Origin: Ruegeria_C sp041537905
GTDB taxonomy: Bacteria; Pseudomonadota; Alphaproteobacteria; Rhodobacterales; Rhodobacteraceae
Assembly (NCBI RefSeq): GCF_041537905.1
Contig: NZ_JBGRUO010000021.1
Location: 43,655-107,654, forward strand
Direction: 5' to 3'
DNA length: 64,000 nucleotides
In this document: positions 34,337 through 42,443 of the stretch, piece after piece
Layout: each line of letters opens with the position of its first letter
Numbering within the stretch: the stretch's first letter is position 1
Notes under the pieces: generated by a model
Database searches by the model: none
Seen by the model: only the letters and a program-made list of their open reading frames with translations
Told to the model about the DNA's origin: nothing
Position numbers and translations under genes: made by a program

Positions 34337-36754
34337 ATGAAAACCCACGCACAGGCCGTCGTGATCGGAGGCGGGCTGATCGGCTGCTCGATCCTCTATC
34401 ATCTGGCAAAGCTGGGCTGGACCGATGTTGTCCTGCTGGAACGCGATGAACTGACCTCCGGGTCCACATGGCACGCGGCGGCGGGCATTCACGGGCTGCA
34501 TGACAACAACAACGTCACCCGCATCCAGCATTACACGATGAACCTCTACAAGGAACTGGAGCAGGAAACCGGACAAGGCTGCGGCGTGTTCCAGCCCGGC
34601 TCTCTTTATCTGGCGCAGACCGAAGCGCGCGAGCATCAGCTGCGCCTGCAAGAAGCCAAGGCTCGGTTCTATGGCCTGAATTTCCACGAACTCAGCCGCG
34701 AACAGGCAATGGAACTGCACCCTTTGGCGCAGTTCGACGATATCCGCTGCATCATGTATGAGCCCGATGGCGGTAATGTCGACCCTTCGGGTGTCACCCA
34801 TGCCTATGCCGCTGGTGCCCGCAAGATGGGTGCCACGATCGAGCGATTTTGCCCAGTGCTAGGGACAGATCCGCAACCGGACGGGTCCTGGATCGTGCGG
34901 ACGGCAAAGGGCGATATCCACACCCAATGGGTGGTGAATGCCGCCGGGCTCTGGGGGCGTGAGGTTGCCGCGATGGCCGGGCTGACCCTGCCCTTGCAGC
35001 CGACCGAGCACCAGTATTTCGTGACCGATGCGATTGACGAGGTCGCCGCCCTCGGGCGCCGCCTGCCTTCGATCGCGGATCGCGATGGCGAGTATTACTT
35101 CCGGCAGGAGGGCAACGGGCTGCTGATCGGAGCCTATGAGAAAGACATGCGGTTCTGGGCCGAGAACGGCACACCGCTGGATTTCGCCCATGACCTGTTT
35201 CCCGATGATCTGGACCGGATCATGGATAATGTGATGCGTGCGACCGAACGGGTTCCCGTCGCCGCCACTGCGGGGGTCAAGCGCGTTATCAATGGCCCGA
35301 TGATCTGGTCACCGGATGCCAACGCGCTTTGGGGACCGGTACCGGAACTAAAGAATTACTTCGTTTGCGGCGGCATCATTCCCGGTTTCTCGCAATCCGG
35401 CGGCCTCGGCCTGCTGGCTGCGCAATGGATGATCGAGGGCGAGCCGCAATATGACATGTTCGCCTGGGATCTGGCGCGCTTTGACGACTGGGCGGACAAG
35501 GCCTTCACCAAGGCCCGCGTGCAGGATCAATACACGCATCGCTTCGCCATCCATTTCCCCAATGAGGAACGCGAGGCCGGGCGCCCCGCCCGAATGCGAC
35601 CCGCTTACGGGATGCAAAAGGACATGGGCGCTGTCTTTGGCCTCAATTCCGGCTGGGAACATCCACTTTGGTTCGCGGATCAACCGGGCACCGTCGATAC
35701 CAACAGCTTCACCCGCCAGAACTGGTGGGAACCGGTCGGGCGCGAGGTGAAAATGCTGCGCGAGGCGGTGGGCGTTATCGATATCTCGAACTTCGCCAAC
35801 TACGTCGTCAAAGGTGCGGGCGCGCAGGACTGGCTGGATCGTCTGGTGGCCAATCGCGTGCCGTCCGAGACCGGGCGTTCCTGCCTGACCCCGCTGATCG
35901 GCATCCGTGGCGGGATCGCCGGGGATTTCACCATCACCAAGACCGGTGAGGACGCCTATATGATGGTCGGCTCGGGTATGGCAGAACGCTATCACCAACG
36001 GTTCTTCGACATGGTCGCGCGGCCCGAAGACACCACGTTTGAGCGTGCGACCAATCACATCGCCGGGTTCAACGCCGCCGGACCAAAGGCCCGCGACATG
36101 CTGCAGCGGTTGACCAATGCCGATCTGTCCAACGACGCCTTCCGCTTCATGCGATCAGCAACAATCGAGGTGGCGGGCGTTACCTGCCTTGCCATCCGCG
36201 TCAGCTTTACCGGCGATCTGGGATGGGAGCTGCATTGCGCCGAAGAGGATCAGATCAGGCTCTATACAGCGCTATTAGAGGCCGCGCGCGACCTTGGCGG
36301 TGGGCCGGTCGGCGGTCGTGCACTGGGGGCCTTGCGGATCGAAAAAGGCTACGGCTCCTGGGGGCGGGAATACAGTCCCGAATACTGGCCACAGGAGGTC
36401 GGGCTGGAACGTCTGATCAAGCTCGACAAGGATTTCCTCAACAAGGAGGCCTATCTGCAGATCAAGGACAACGCCCCGCGCGAGGTTCTGTCGGTCTTTG
36501 CGGTCGAAGCCACCCATGACGCCGATGCCAGCGGCGGCGAGCCGATCTTTCTGCCCGATGGCCGCCCGGTCGGTCGGGTCACCTCGGGGGCTTATGGCTA
36601 TTCGGTCGGCCAGTCCCTCGCGATCGGGTTTGCCGACCCCGCGCTGGCCGGTCCCGGCGATGAGGTGGAGATTTTCATTCTCGGCAAGCCGCATCGGGCA
36701 ACGCGCCTTGCCACGCCGCCCTTCGATCCGGAAGGCCTTCGTTTGCGCAGCTGA
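34337..36754 (+). CDS. Dimethylglycine/sarcosine dehydrogenase-like flavoprotein with GcvT domain
   Basis: This 805-residue protein fuses an N-terminal FAD-dependent oxidoreductase with a C-terminal aminomethyltransferase (GcvT) domain, the layout of dimethylglycine dehydrogenase and related N-methyl amine oxidases. The FAD motif VVIGGGLIGCS is at residue 9, and the His in GSTWHAAAG near 49 is where FAD is covalently bound in DMGDH. The C-terminal half has GDFTITKTGED, GDLGWELH and EKGYGSWGREY, the folate-binding T-protein region. It would demethylate a methylated amine and pass the one-carbon unit to tetrahydrofolate. AGGGAG precedes the ATG. Substrate unknown. Confidence 0.9.
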   Translation: MKTHAQAVVIGGGLIGCSILYHLAKLGWTDVVLLERDELTSGSTWHAAAGIHGLHDNNNVTRIQHYTMNLYKELEQETGQGCGVFQPGSLYLAQTEAREHQLRLQEAKARFYGLNFHELSREQAMELHPLAQFDDIRCIMYEPDGGNVDPSGVTHAYAAGARKMGATIERFCPVLGTDPQPDGSWIVRTAKGDIHTQWVVNAAGLWGREVAAMAGLTLPLQPTEHQYFVTDAIDEVAALGRRLPSIADRDGEYYFRQEGNGLLIGAYEKDMRFWAENGTPLDFAHDLFPDDLDRIMDNVMRATERVPVAATAGVKRVINGPMIWSPDANALWGPVPELKNYFVCGGIIPGFSQSGGLGLLAAQWMIEGEPQYDMFAWDLARFDDWADKAFTKARVQDQYTHRFAIHFPNEEREAGRPARMRPAYGMQKDMGAVFGLNSGWEHPLWFADQPGTVDTNSFTRQNWWEPVGREVKMLREAVGVIDISNFANYVVKGAGAQDWLDRLVANRVPSETGRSCLTPLIGIRGGIAGDFTITKTGEDAYMMVGSGMAERYHQRFFDMVARPEDTTFERATNHIAGFNAAGPKARDMLQRLTNADLSNDAFRFMRSATIEVAGVTCLAIRVSFTGDLGWELHCAEEDQIRLYTALLEAARDLGGGPVGGRALGALRIEKGYGSWGREYSPEYWPQEVGLERLIKLDKDFLNKEAYLQIKDNAPREVLSVFAVEATHDADASGGEPIFLPDGRPVGRVTSGAYGYSVGQSLAIGFADPALAGPGDEVEIFILGKPHRATRLATPPFDPEGLRLRS

Positions 36755-36769
36755 TTGGGGAGAACGACC

Positions 36770-38116
36770 ATGACCGAACGTTTCAACAGGATCGCAGACT
36801 TCGCCCTGCATCTGAAACCGTCGGACATCCCCGACAGCGCCCTGCGCGCGGCCGCGCTGATGACGCTGGATACGCTCGGTATCGTTGCGGCCTCGACCCC
36901 GATGGAGGCCGGCGTGATCGCGCGCGACACGGCAGACCTGCTCTATGCCAGCAATGATTCCAGCCATGCCGCCCGGATGCTGTTTGACGGGCGCAAGGTC
37001 AGCCTGGCCGGTGCGGCTTATGCGGCGGCAACGCAGACCGACAATCTGGACGCGCATGACGGGTTCAATCCGGTCAAGGGCCATATCGGTGTCGCTGTCA
37101 TTCCCGCGCTGGCCGCGCTGGCACAGCACCTGCCGGAACTCAGCGGGCCCGACGCACTGGCGGCGATCACCATCGGGTACGAGGTCGCTGGGCGGGCGGG
37201 TCTGGCGCTGCATGCCTCGGTCAGCGACTATCACACATCGGGCGCGTGGAACGCTCTGGGCGTCGCTGCAGTGGCCGCGCGGCTACGCGGACATTCGGCG
37301 GATCAATTGCGCCAGGCGCTTGGCATCGCCGAATATCACGGCCCCCGTTCCCAGATGATGCGCGAGATTGCCAACCCGACCATGCTGCATGACGGGTCCG
37401 GCTGGGGCGCGATGGTCGGTATCTCTGCCGCTATCCTTGCCGAGCGTGGCTTTAACGGCGCGCCCGCGATTACGGTCGAAGCTGCCGATGTAGAGCCACA
37501 TTGGGATGATCTGGGCCAAGTCTGGCAGATGGAGCAGCAATATATCAAACCATACCCGATCTGCCGCTGGGCGCATGCCGCAATAGATGCCGTCGCCCAT
37601 ATCATGCAGAACCATGATCTGACCCATGACCAGATCACCCGCGTTCGCATCAACAGCTTTCACGAGGCCGTCTGCCTGTTCCCCGGCATGCCCGAAACCA
37701 CGTCGCAGGCGCAGTATTCGCTGCGCTTTGCCGTCGCCAGCCAGATGGTGCATGGGCAGATCGGCGTTGCGCAGATTGCCGGGGCGGGCCTGACAGACCC
37801 GGTGGTCGCAGCCCTGATACAGCGGATCGAAGTGACCGAAACCGACGATCACAATGCCCGTTTCCCAGCCTGCCGCACCGCCGATGCGGAGGTCGAGACA
37901 TCGGATGGTCGCGTGCTGCTCTCCGGCGACACGCATGCCCGCGGCGGGGTGGAGGTTCCGATGTCCGAGGAGGAGATCATCGGGAAGTACATGTCCTTCG
38001 CTGCGCCCTGTCTGGGTGAGGTCCGTGCGGCGGCGATCCGGGACCGTGTTTTGAGCCTAACACGGGCAGAAAACCGCGTATCCGATCTGCTGCCGCTGCT
38101 GTGTGAGCCGCTGTAG
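36770..38116 (+). CDS. MmgE/PrpD family protein
   Basis: This 448-residue protein belongs to the MmgE/PrpD family, whose characterised members dehydrate 2-methylcitrate or citrate-like acids; cis-aconitate decarboxylase is also a member. Supporting stretches are LDTLGIVAAS at the N-terminus, AAATQTDNLDAHDGF near 85, and YIKPYPICRWAHAAIDA near 265. The ATG at 36770 has GGGGAGA about 8 nt upstream. It lies 15 bp after the flavoprotein gene, so they are one operon. There is no prpB or prpC here, so a propionate role is not supported by context. Confidence 0.87.
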   Translation: MTERFNRIADFALHLKPSDIPDSALRAAALMTLDTLGIVAASTPMEAGVIARDTADLLYASNDSSHAARMLFDGRKVSLAGAAYAAATQTDNLDAHDGFNPVKGHIGVAVIPALAALAQHLPELSGPDALAAITIGYEVAGRAGLALHASVSDYHTSGAWNALGVAAVAARLRGHSADQLRQALGIAEYHGPRSQMMREIANPTMLHDGSGWGAMVGISAAILAERGFNGAPAITVEAADVEPHWDDLGQVWQMEQQYIKPYPICRWAHAAIDAVAHIMQNHDLTHDQITRVRINSFHEAVCLFPGMPETTSQAQYSLRFAVASQMVHGQIGVAQIAGAGLTDPVVAALIQRIEVTETDDHNARFPACRTADAEVETSDGRVLLSGDTHARGGVEVPMSEEEIIGKYMSFAAPCLGEVRAAAIRDRVLSLTRAENRVSDLLPLLCEPL

Positions 38117-38122
38117 GCGCGC

Positions 38123-38905
38123 TCAACCCCTGGCGGTCTCAGGTGGGTTCGGGATAGAGAGATAGGCCCCACGCGGGATGCGGATGATCCCTTTCAGCCC
38201 CAGAAGTTGCCGGTCAGTATCATCCAACTGCGATATGGCCACCCGTACTGCGTCAAAGATCGTATCGGCGGGCTGACCCTCTGCCGTAATCAGCGGTAGG
38301 CCCGGGGTCGGCTCTGTCTGATCCAAAACGCGCAGCTTTTGCGCAAAGGGTTCATGAACCTTGATCAACCGCCAACTTACCGCGTCCAGCGCGGCGATAT
38401 CGGCTTTGCCCTCAGCGACAGCGCGCGCCGAGTTCAGATGGCCATGGGTGCGCAGCCTGTGTTCAAACCAGAAGCCCCGCGACATCATATGCGCATAAGG
38501 CGCGGCGTAGCCGGATTGCGAGAAGCTCTCGTTGAAAGCGAATATCGCGTCCAGAAACGCCTCGACCCGGTTTCGGCTGTCATCCGTGCGCACCACCAGC
38601 ACGGAGCGGTAATACCCAGGCGCGCAGCCTTCGAGCCCGAAATCCGGCGTTCCGACCAATTCGACCTTGTCCTTCAGCCACAGGCGATAAGGCATGCCGC
38701 AGGTCTGGCTCAGTACCAGCTCTGGATCGGTCCAGACCGCAAATTCCTCAGCCTCCTGAGACAACTCCTGCGGAGCGGTGACGCCTGACAAGGCAAGATT
38801 GGCCCGTATCAGACCCCAATACCGGGCAATCGCCCCGTCCAACTCGGGACGTCGATACATCATCAAGCTGGCGATCATCGCGGCAAACGGCTCCTGTCTG
38901 GTCAT
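38123..38905 (-). CDS. PhnD-like ABC substrate-binding protein without signal peptide
   Basis: This 260-residue protein belongs to the phosphate/phosphonate-binding (PhnD-like, PF12974) family. Supporting features are MIASLMMYRRPEL at the N-terminus, the ligand-site stretches GYYRSVLVVR and ADIAALDAVSW, and RGYWFEH-like SRGFWFEH. I see no signal peptide, so it may act in the cytoplasm or be non-transport. I chose the ATG at 38905; a GTG at 38923 lies 3 nt after the glpD stop. It is the downstream partner of glpD, and no permease or ATPase gene is nearby. Confidence 0.78.
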   Translation of the reverse strand: MTRQEPFAAMIASLMMYRRPELDGAIARYWGLIRANLALSGVTAPQELSQEAEEFAVWTDPELVLSQTCGMPYRLWLKDKVELVGTPDFGLEGCAPGYYRSVLVVRTDDSRNRVEAFLDAIFAFNESFSQSGYAAPYAHMMSRGFWFEHRLRTHGHLNSARAVAEGKADIAALDAVSWRLIKVHEPFAQKLRVLDQTEPTPGLPLITAEGQPADTIFDAVRVAISQLDDTDRQLLGLKGIIRIPRGAYLSIPNPPETARG

Positions 38906-38926
38906 CGCCGGATCGCGCGCCACCTG

Positions 38927-40525
38927 TCATGCGGCGTCGCCGGGCACCTCATCGTTCTGGCGTTGCTGCATCCATGCGTCAAGCTGCTCGACCTGCTCGC
39001 CGCTCATCCGCAAACCCAGCTTGGTCCGCCGCCAGACCACATCCTCGGCCCGGCGCGCATATTCATGGGTCATCATCCAGATCACCTCGCGCTCGGTGAG
39101 GGTCGCGCCGAAATCCTGTCCCAGATCCGCAAGGCTTTTGGCATCGCCCAGAACGGCACTGGCCTCGGCCCCATAGCCCCTGACAAGGCGAAATGCGTGA
39201 TAAGGGCTAAGGAATGGATAGTCCCGCGCAAGATCAGTAACCAGACGATCGAACCCGTCCACCGGGAAATCTCCGCCCGGCAAGGTCACGCCAGCGGTCC
39301 AAGGGCCTTTCGGGTTCGGCAGCTCCGCGACGATCTTTTCCAGTGCCGATTCCGCAAGCCGCCGATAAGTGGTTATCTTGCCGCCAAAGACGTTCAGAAC
39401 CGGAGCGCCGCCGGTGGTATCCACCTTGAGCGTATAGTCCCGCGTTGCCGCGGTCGCCGAACTGGCGCCGTCATCATAAAGCGGGCGCACGCCGGAATAG
39501 GTCCAGACCACATCCGCATCGCTCAGCTGGGCCTGAAAATACTGGTTGGCGAAGTTCAACAGATAGGCCTGCTCTTCCTCCGTGCAGCGCGGCTTGTCCT
39601 CTGGATCGTGATGTTCGGCATCGGTGGTGCCGATCAGGGTAAAGTCGGTCTCATAAGGGATCGCAAAGATGATCCGGCCATCGGTGCCCTGAAAGAAATA
39701 GCATTTATCGTGATCGTAGAGCCGCTTGGTCACGATGTGGCTGCCACGCACAAGGCGCACGTCTTCGCGGCTGTTGATCCGGACCTTGTTGTGGATGATG
39801 TCACCGACCCAGGGACCGCCCGCATTGATCAGCATCCGGGCGTGGATGATGCGGGTTTCACCCGACGCGGTCTCGACCGTCACATGCCAGAGATCATCGG
39901 CGCGTTCCGCGCTCAGCACCTTGGTCCGGGTCATGATCCGCGCCCCGCGCGCCTCGGCGTCACGGGCGTTCAGGACCACCAGCCTTGCATCTTCGACCCA
40001 GCAATCGGAATACTCATACGCAGTCTCGAACTTGGGGTTGAGCGGTTTGCCCTCGGCGCTTTCCCGCAACCGGAGCGACGAGGTCCCCGGCAGGATTTTG
40101 CGCCCACCCAGATTGTCATAAAGGAACAGTCCCAGCCGGATCAGCCAGGCCGGTCGGCGGCCCTTCATCCAGGGCATAAAAACGTTCAACAGTTTCGACG
40201 TGGGCGTCTCGCTCTCGAACCGCATATCCTTGTGATAGGGCAGCACAAAGCGCATCGGCCAGGAGATATGCGGCATCGCTTTCAGCAGGGTCTCACGCTC
40301 GATCAGCGCCTCGCGGACTAGTCGGAACTCAAAATACTCAAGATAACGCAACCCGCCATGAAAGAGCTTGGTCGAGGCCGATGAGGTCGCAGAGGCCAGA
40401 TCGTTCATCTCGGCCAGCGTCACCGAATAGCCGCGCCCGGCCGCGTCGCGTGCAATGCCGCAGCCGTTGATGCCACCGCCAATGATAAAAAGATCGCAAA
40501 CGCCTGTCTCGCCATCTGTCGACAT
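38927..40525 (-). CDS. glpD: Glycerol-3-phosphate dehydrogenase (aerobic, FAD-dependent)
   Basis: GlpD oxidises glycerol-3-phosphate to dihydroxyacetone phosphate and reduces quinone at the inner membrane. The 532-residue protein starts with the FAD motif LFIIGGGINGCGIARDAAGRG near residue 13, then LASATSSASTKLFHGGLRYL and the catalytic-site stretch FAIPYETDFTLIGTTD. The ATG at 40525 follows AGGAGG at 5 nt. It is divergent from the glpR gene across an AT-rich 185 bp region with a candidate operator. Confidence 0.95.
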   Translation of the reverse strand: MSTDGETGVCDLFIIGGGINGCGIARDAAGRGYSVTLAEMNDLASATSSASTKLFHGGLRYLEYFEFRLVREALIERETLLKAMPHISWPMRFVLPYHKDMRFESETPTSKLLNVFMPWMKGRRPAWLIRLGLFLYDNLGGRKILPGTSSLRLRESAEGKPLNPKFETAYEYSDCWVEDARLVVLNARDAEARGARIMTRTKVLSAERADDLWHVTVETASGETRIIHARMLINAGGPWVGDIIHNKVRINSREDVRLVRGSHIVTKRLYDHDKCYFFQGTDGRIIFAIPYETDFTLIGTTDAEHHDPEDKPRCTEEEQAYLLNFANQYFQAQLSDADVVWTYSGVRPLYDDGASSATAATRDYTLKVDTTGGAPVLNVFGGKITTYRRLAESALEKIVAELPNPKGPWTAGVTLPGGDFPVDGFDRLVTDLARDYPFLSPYHAFRLVRGYGAEASAVLGDAKSLADLGQDFGATLTEREVIWMMTHEYARRAEDVVWRRTKLGLRMSGEQVEQLDAWMQQRQNDEVPGDAA

Positions 40526-40573
40526 CAGAGCCTCCTGGGCCGAATCCATTCCTGTGGTGCTCTATCTCAAAAA

Positions 40574-40607
40574 AACGAACAAAAAGGAAGATAATTATTT
40601 TCGTTTA
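40574..40607. promoter_or_regulatory. Candidate GlpR operator in the glpD-glpR divergent region
   Basis: AAACGAA (40574-40580) and TTCGTTT (40601-40607) form a perfect inverted repeat with a 20-nt spacer in a conspicuously AT-rich gap. The AACGAA/TTCGTT half-site type is common for DeoR-family regulators such as GlpR. Confidence 0.5.
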
Positions 40608-40710
40608 AACTCTTTTTTGCTTTATTTGTGGCTCTTCTATGATAGCAAACCGAGAAACGCCGCGTGCGAGATGCATCAGCCGCTGCGGGCTGCTGTGACA
40701 GGAGACTGAA

Positions 40711-41475
40711 TTGGCCCAAACATTCCGCCATCCCGAGATTATCGAGATCGCCCGCCGCGATGGCCGAGTCACGGTTGACGGGCTGGCACAGCATTTCGGC
40801 GTGACGCTGCAAACCATCAGGCGCGACCTGACCGAGTTGGCCGAGGCGGGCAAACTGGACCGGGTGCATGGCGGGGCGGTTCTACCCTCGGGCACGAGCA
40901 ATATCGGCTATGAAGAACGGCGCGGGCTGAACCATGCGGGCAAGATCGACATCGCCCGCGCCTGCGCTGCGCGACTGCCCAATGATTGTTCGATCTTCCT
41001 TAACATCGGGACCACGACCGAGGCAGTTGCCAAGGAACTGCTGGGCCACGAGAACATTCTTGTGGTGACCAACAACATGAACGTGGCCAACATTCTGGCC
41101 GCCAACCCGGCCTGTCAGGTCAACGTGACCGGCGGCACATTGCGCCGGGCCGATGGGGGGCTGGTCGGCACCATCACCACCGATGTCATCCAGCAGTTCA
41201 AGTTCGACTATGCGGTCATCGGCTGCTCGGCACTTGATGCAGACGGCGATTTGCTGGATTTCGACATTCGCGAAGTGGGCGTCAGCCGCAGCATCATCCG
41301 CCAGTCCCGACAGGTTATCCTGGTTGCCGACCACACCAAGCTACAACGCAATGCCCCGGCGCGGATCACCACATTGGGCGCGTTGGACTGTTTCATCACC
41401 GACAGGCCGATCTCGGCCAAGCTGAACGCGGCCTGCGCCGATTGGGGCACCGATGTGGTGATTGCAGGCGGATGA
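40711..41475 (+). CDS. glpR: DeoR family regulator, probable glycerol-3-phosphate repressor
   Basis: This 254-residue DeoR-type repressor has an N-terminal winged helix (RVTVDGLAQHFGVTLQTIRRDLTEL, residues about 17-40) and a C-terminal sugar-phosphate sensing domain with LNIGTTTEAVAKEL. It begins with TTG at 40711, behind AGGAG at 7 nt. Its position divergent from glpD supports control of glycerol-3-phosphate use. No glycerol uptake genes lie beside it in this window. A 12-bp hairpin follows the stop. Confidence 0.9.
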   Translation: MAQTFRHPEIIEIARRDGRVTVDGLAQHFGVTLQTIRRDLTELAEAGKLDRVHGGAVLPSGTSNIGYEERRGLNHAGKIDIARACAARLPNDCSIFLNIGTTTEAVAKELLGHENILVVTNNMNVANILAANPACQVNVTGGTLRRADGGLVGTITTDVIQQFKFDYAVIGCSALDADGDLLDFDIREVGVSRSIIRQSRQVILVADHTKLQRNAPARITTLGALDCFITDRPISAKLNAACADWGTDVVIAGG

Positions 41476-41496
41476 TCCGAGGGGTCCTGAAAAGTC

Positions 41497-41531
41497 AACA
41501 GGGACTGACCGGTAATTGATCAGTCCCTGTT
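41497..41531 (+). terminator. Terminator-like hairpin after glpR
   Basis: AACAGGGACTGA (41497-41508) pairs perfectly with TCAGTCCCTGTT (41520-41531), 12 bp with an 11-nt loop. It is followed by TGGGGAGG rather than a T tract. Confidence 0.5.
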
Positions 41532-41716
41532 TGGGGAGGTGTGAGCTGGGGGCGCATCACTTATGATACCTCTGAAGACAGTGTTAACCTATTTTCCGTT
41601 GAGTCGAAAATACGGGGATTCCCGTAAGTCGGGATAATTCTTGCATCAGACAAACAGGTTTCCCATTGATTACCGCCACTTAGCAGTGAAACTCGGGCGG
41701 CGGCACCAGGGCGAAA

Positions 41717-42406
41717 ATGAACAATTACAGCAGATACGCAGTATTTCACACGCCACCGGAGGGAATACTGGCCCAAAAGGCCGCCCAATGGCTCGGCTGG
41801 GACCCGGTTTCGGGCCTTGCTCCTGCACCTCCCGCGTTGGATGAGCTACCCGGATCGAATCGCAAACTGACGGCGCGGCCTCGGAAGTACGGATTTCACG
41901 GCACATTGCGCCCACCTTTCCGTCCGGCGCAGGGCGTGACCCTTGGCAGTCTTCGGGACATGACGGACGATCTTGCGCGCAATTTGAGCCCGGTGACGCT
42001 GGACCGGGTGTCGGTGGCCTCGCTGGGTTCGTTTCTGGCGTTTCGCCCGGTCGGTGAAACCCGGCCGCTCACTGAGTTGGCGGCGCAAGTCATCGAGGCG
42101 ACCAACACATGGCGCGCGCCTTTGAGTGCCGAAGAGCGCGCCAAGCGCAATCCCGACCGCCTGAACCCGCAGCAGCGCGCGTTGCTGGATCAGTGGGGAT
42201 ATCCGTTCGTGATGGAGGCGTTCCAGTTTCACATGACCCTGACCGGACCGCTCCGGCGAGATGTACGGGAGCAGCTACAGCCCGTACTGACCCGGTATTT
42301 CGAGGGCTGTGTTCCCAGCCCCTACCCGATCTCCGACCTGTGCCTGATGGGCGAGGCGGACGATGGCAGGTTCCACCTGCTCTCACGCCACCCTCTGGGT
42401 GGCTAA
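41717..42406 (+). CDS. DUF1045 protein (2H phosphodiesterase-like, phosphonate-metabolism family)
   Basis: This 229-residue protein matches DUF1045, a family often found in phn operons and distantly related to 2H phosphoesterases. Two H-x-T motifs are visible: FHGTL near residue 60 and FHMTLT near residue 173. No phn genes are adjacent, though a PhnD-like gene lies 3 kb away on the other strand. The 241 bp region upstream has no other gene. Function is a guess from family: cyclic phosphodiester or 2',3'-cyclic phosphate chemistry. Confidence 0.83.
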   Translation: MNNYSRYAVFHTPPEGILAQKAAQWLGWDPVSGLAPAPPALDELPGSNRKLTARPRKYGFHGTLRPPFRPAQGVTLGSLRDMTDDLARNLSPVTLDRVSVASLGSFLAFRPVGETRPLTELAAQVIEATNTWRAPLSAEERAKRNPDRLNPQQRALLDQWGYPFVMEAFQFHMTLTGPLRRDVREQLQPVLTRYFEGCVPSPYPISDLCLMGEADDGRFHLLSRHPLGG

Positions 42407-42408
42407 AG

Positions 42409-42440
42409 GCACCGCCAGCAGGGGGCCGGCGGTGCTGTTG
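42409..42440. terminator. Bidirectional terminator between convergent genes
   Basis: GCACCGCC (42409-42416) pairs with GGCGGTGC (42428-42435). On the minus strand the stem is followed by CTTTAG, and it sits between two converging genes. Confidence 0.45.
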
Positions 42441-42443
42441 GCG

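Noticed and set aside
38963..40321. 452-aa open frame opposite glpD
   Set aside because: Antisense of a clear GlpD. Its codon pattern is the mirror of the real gene and no motif is recognisable.
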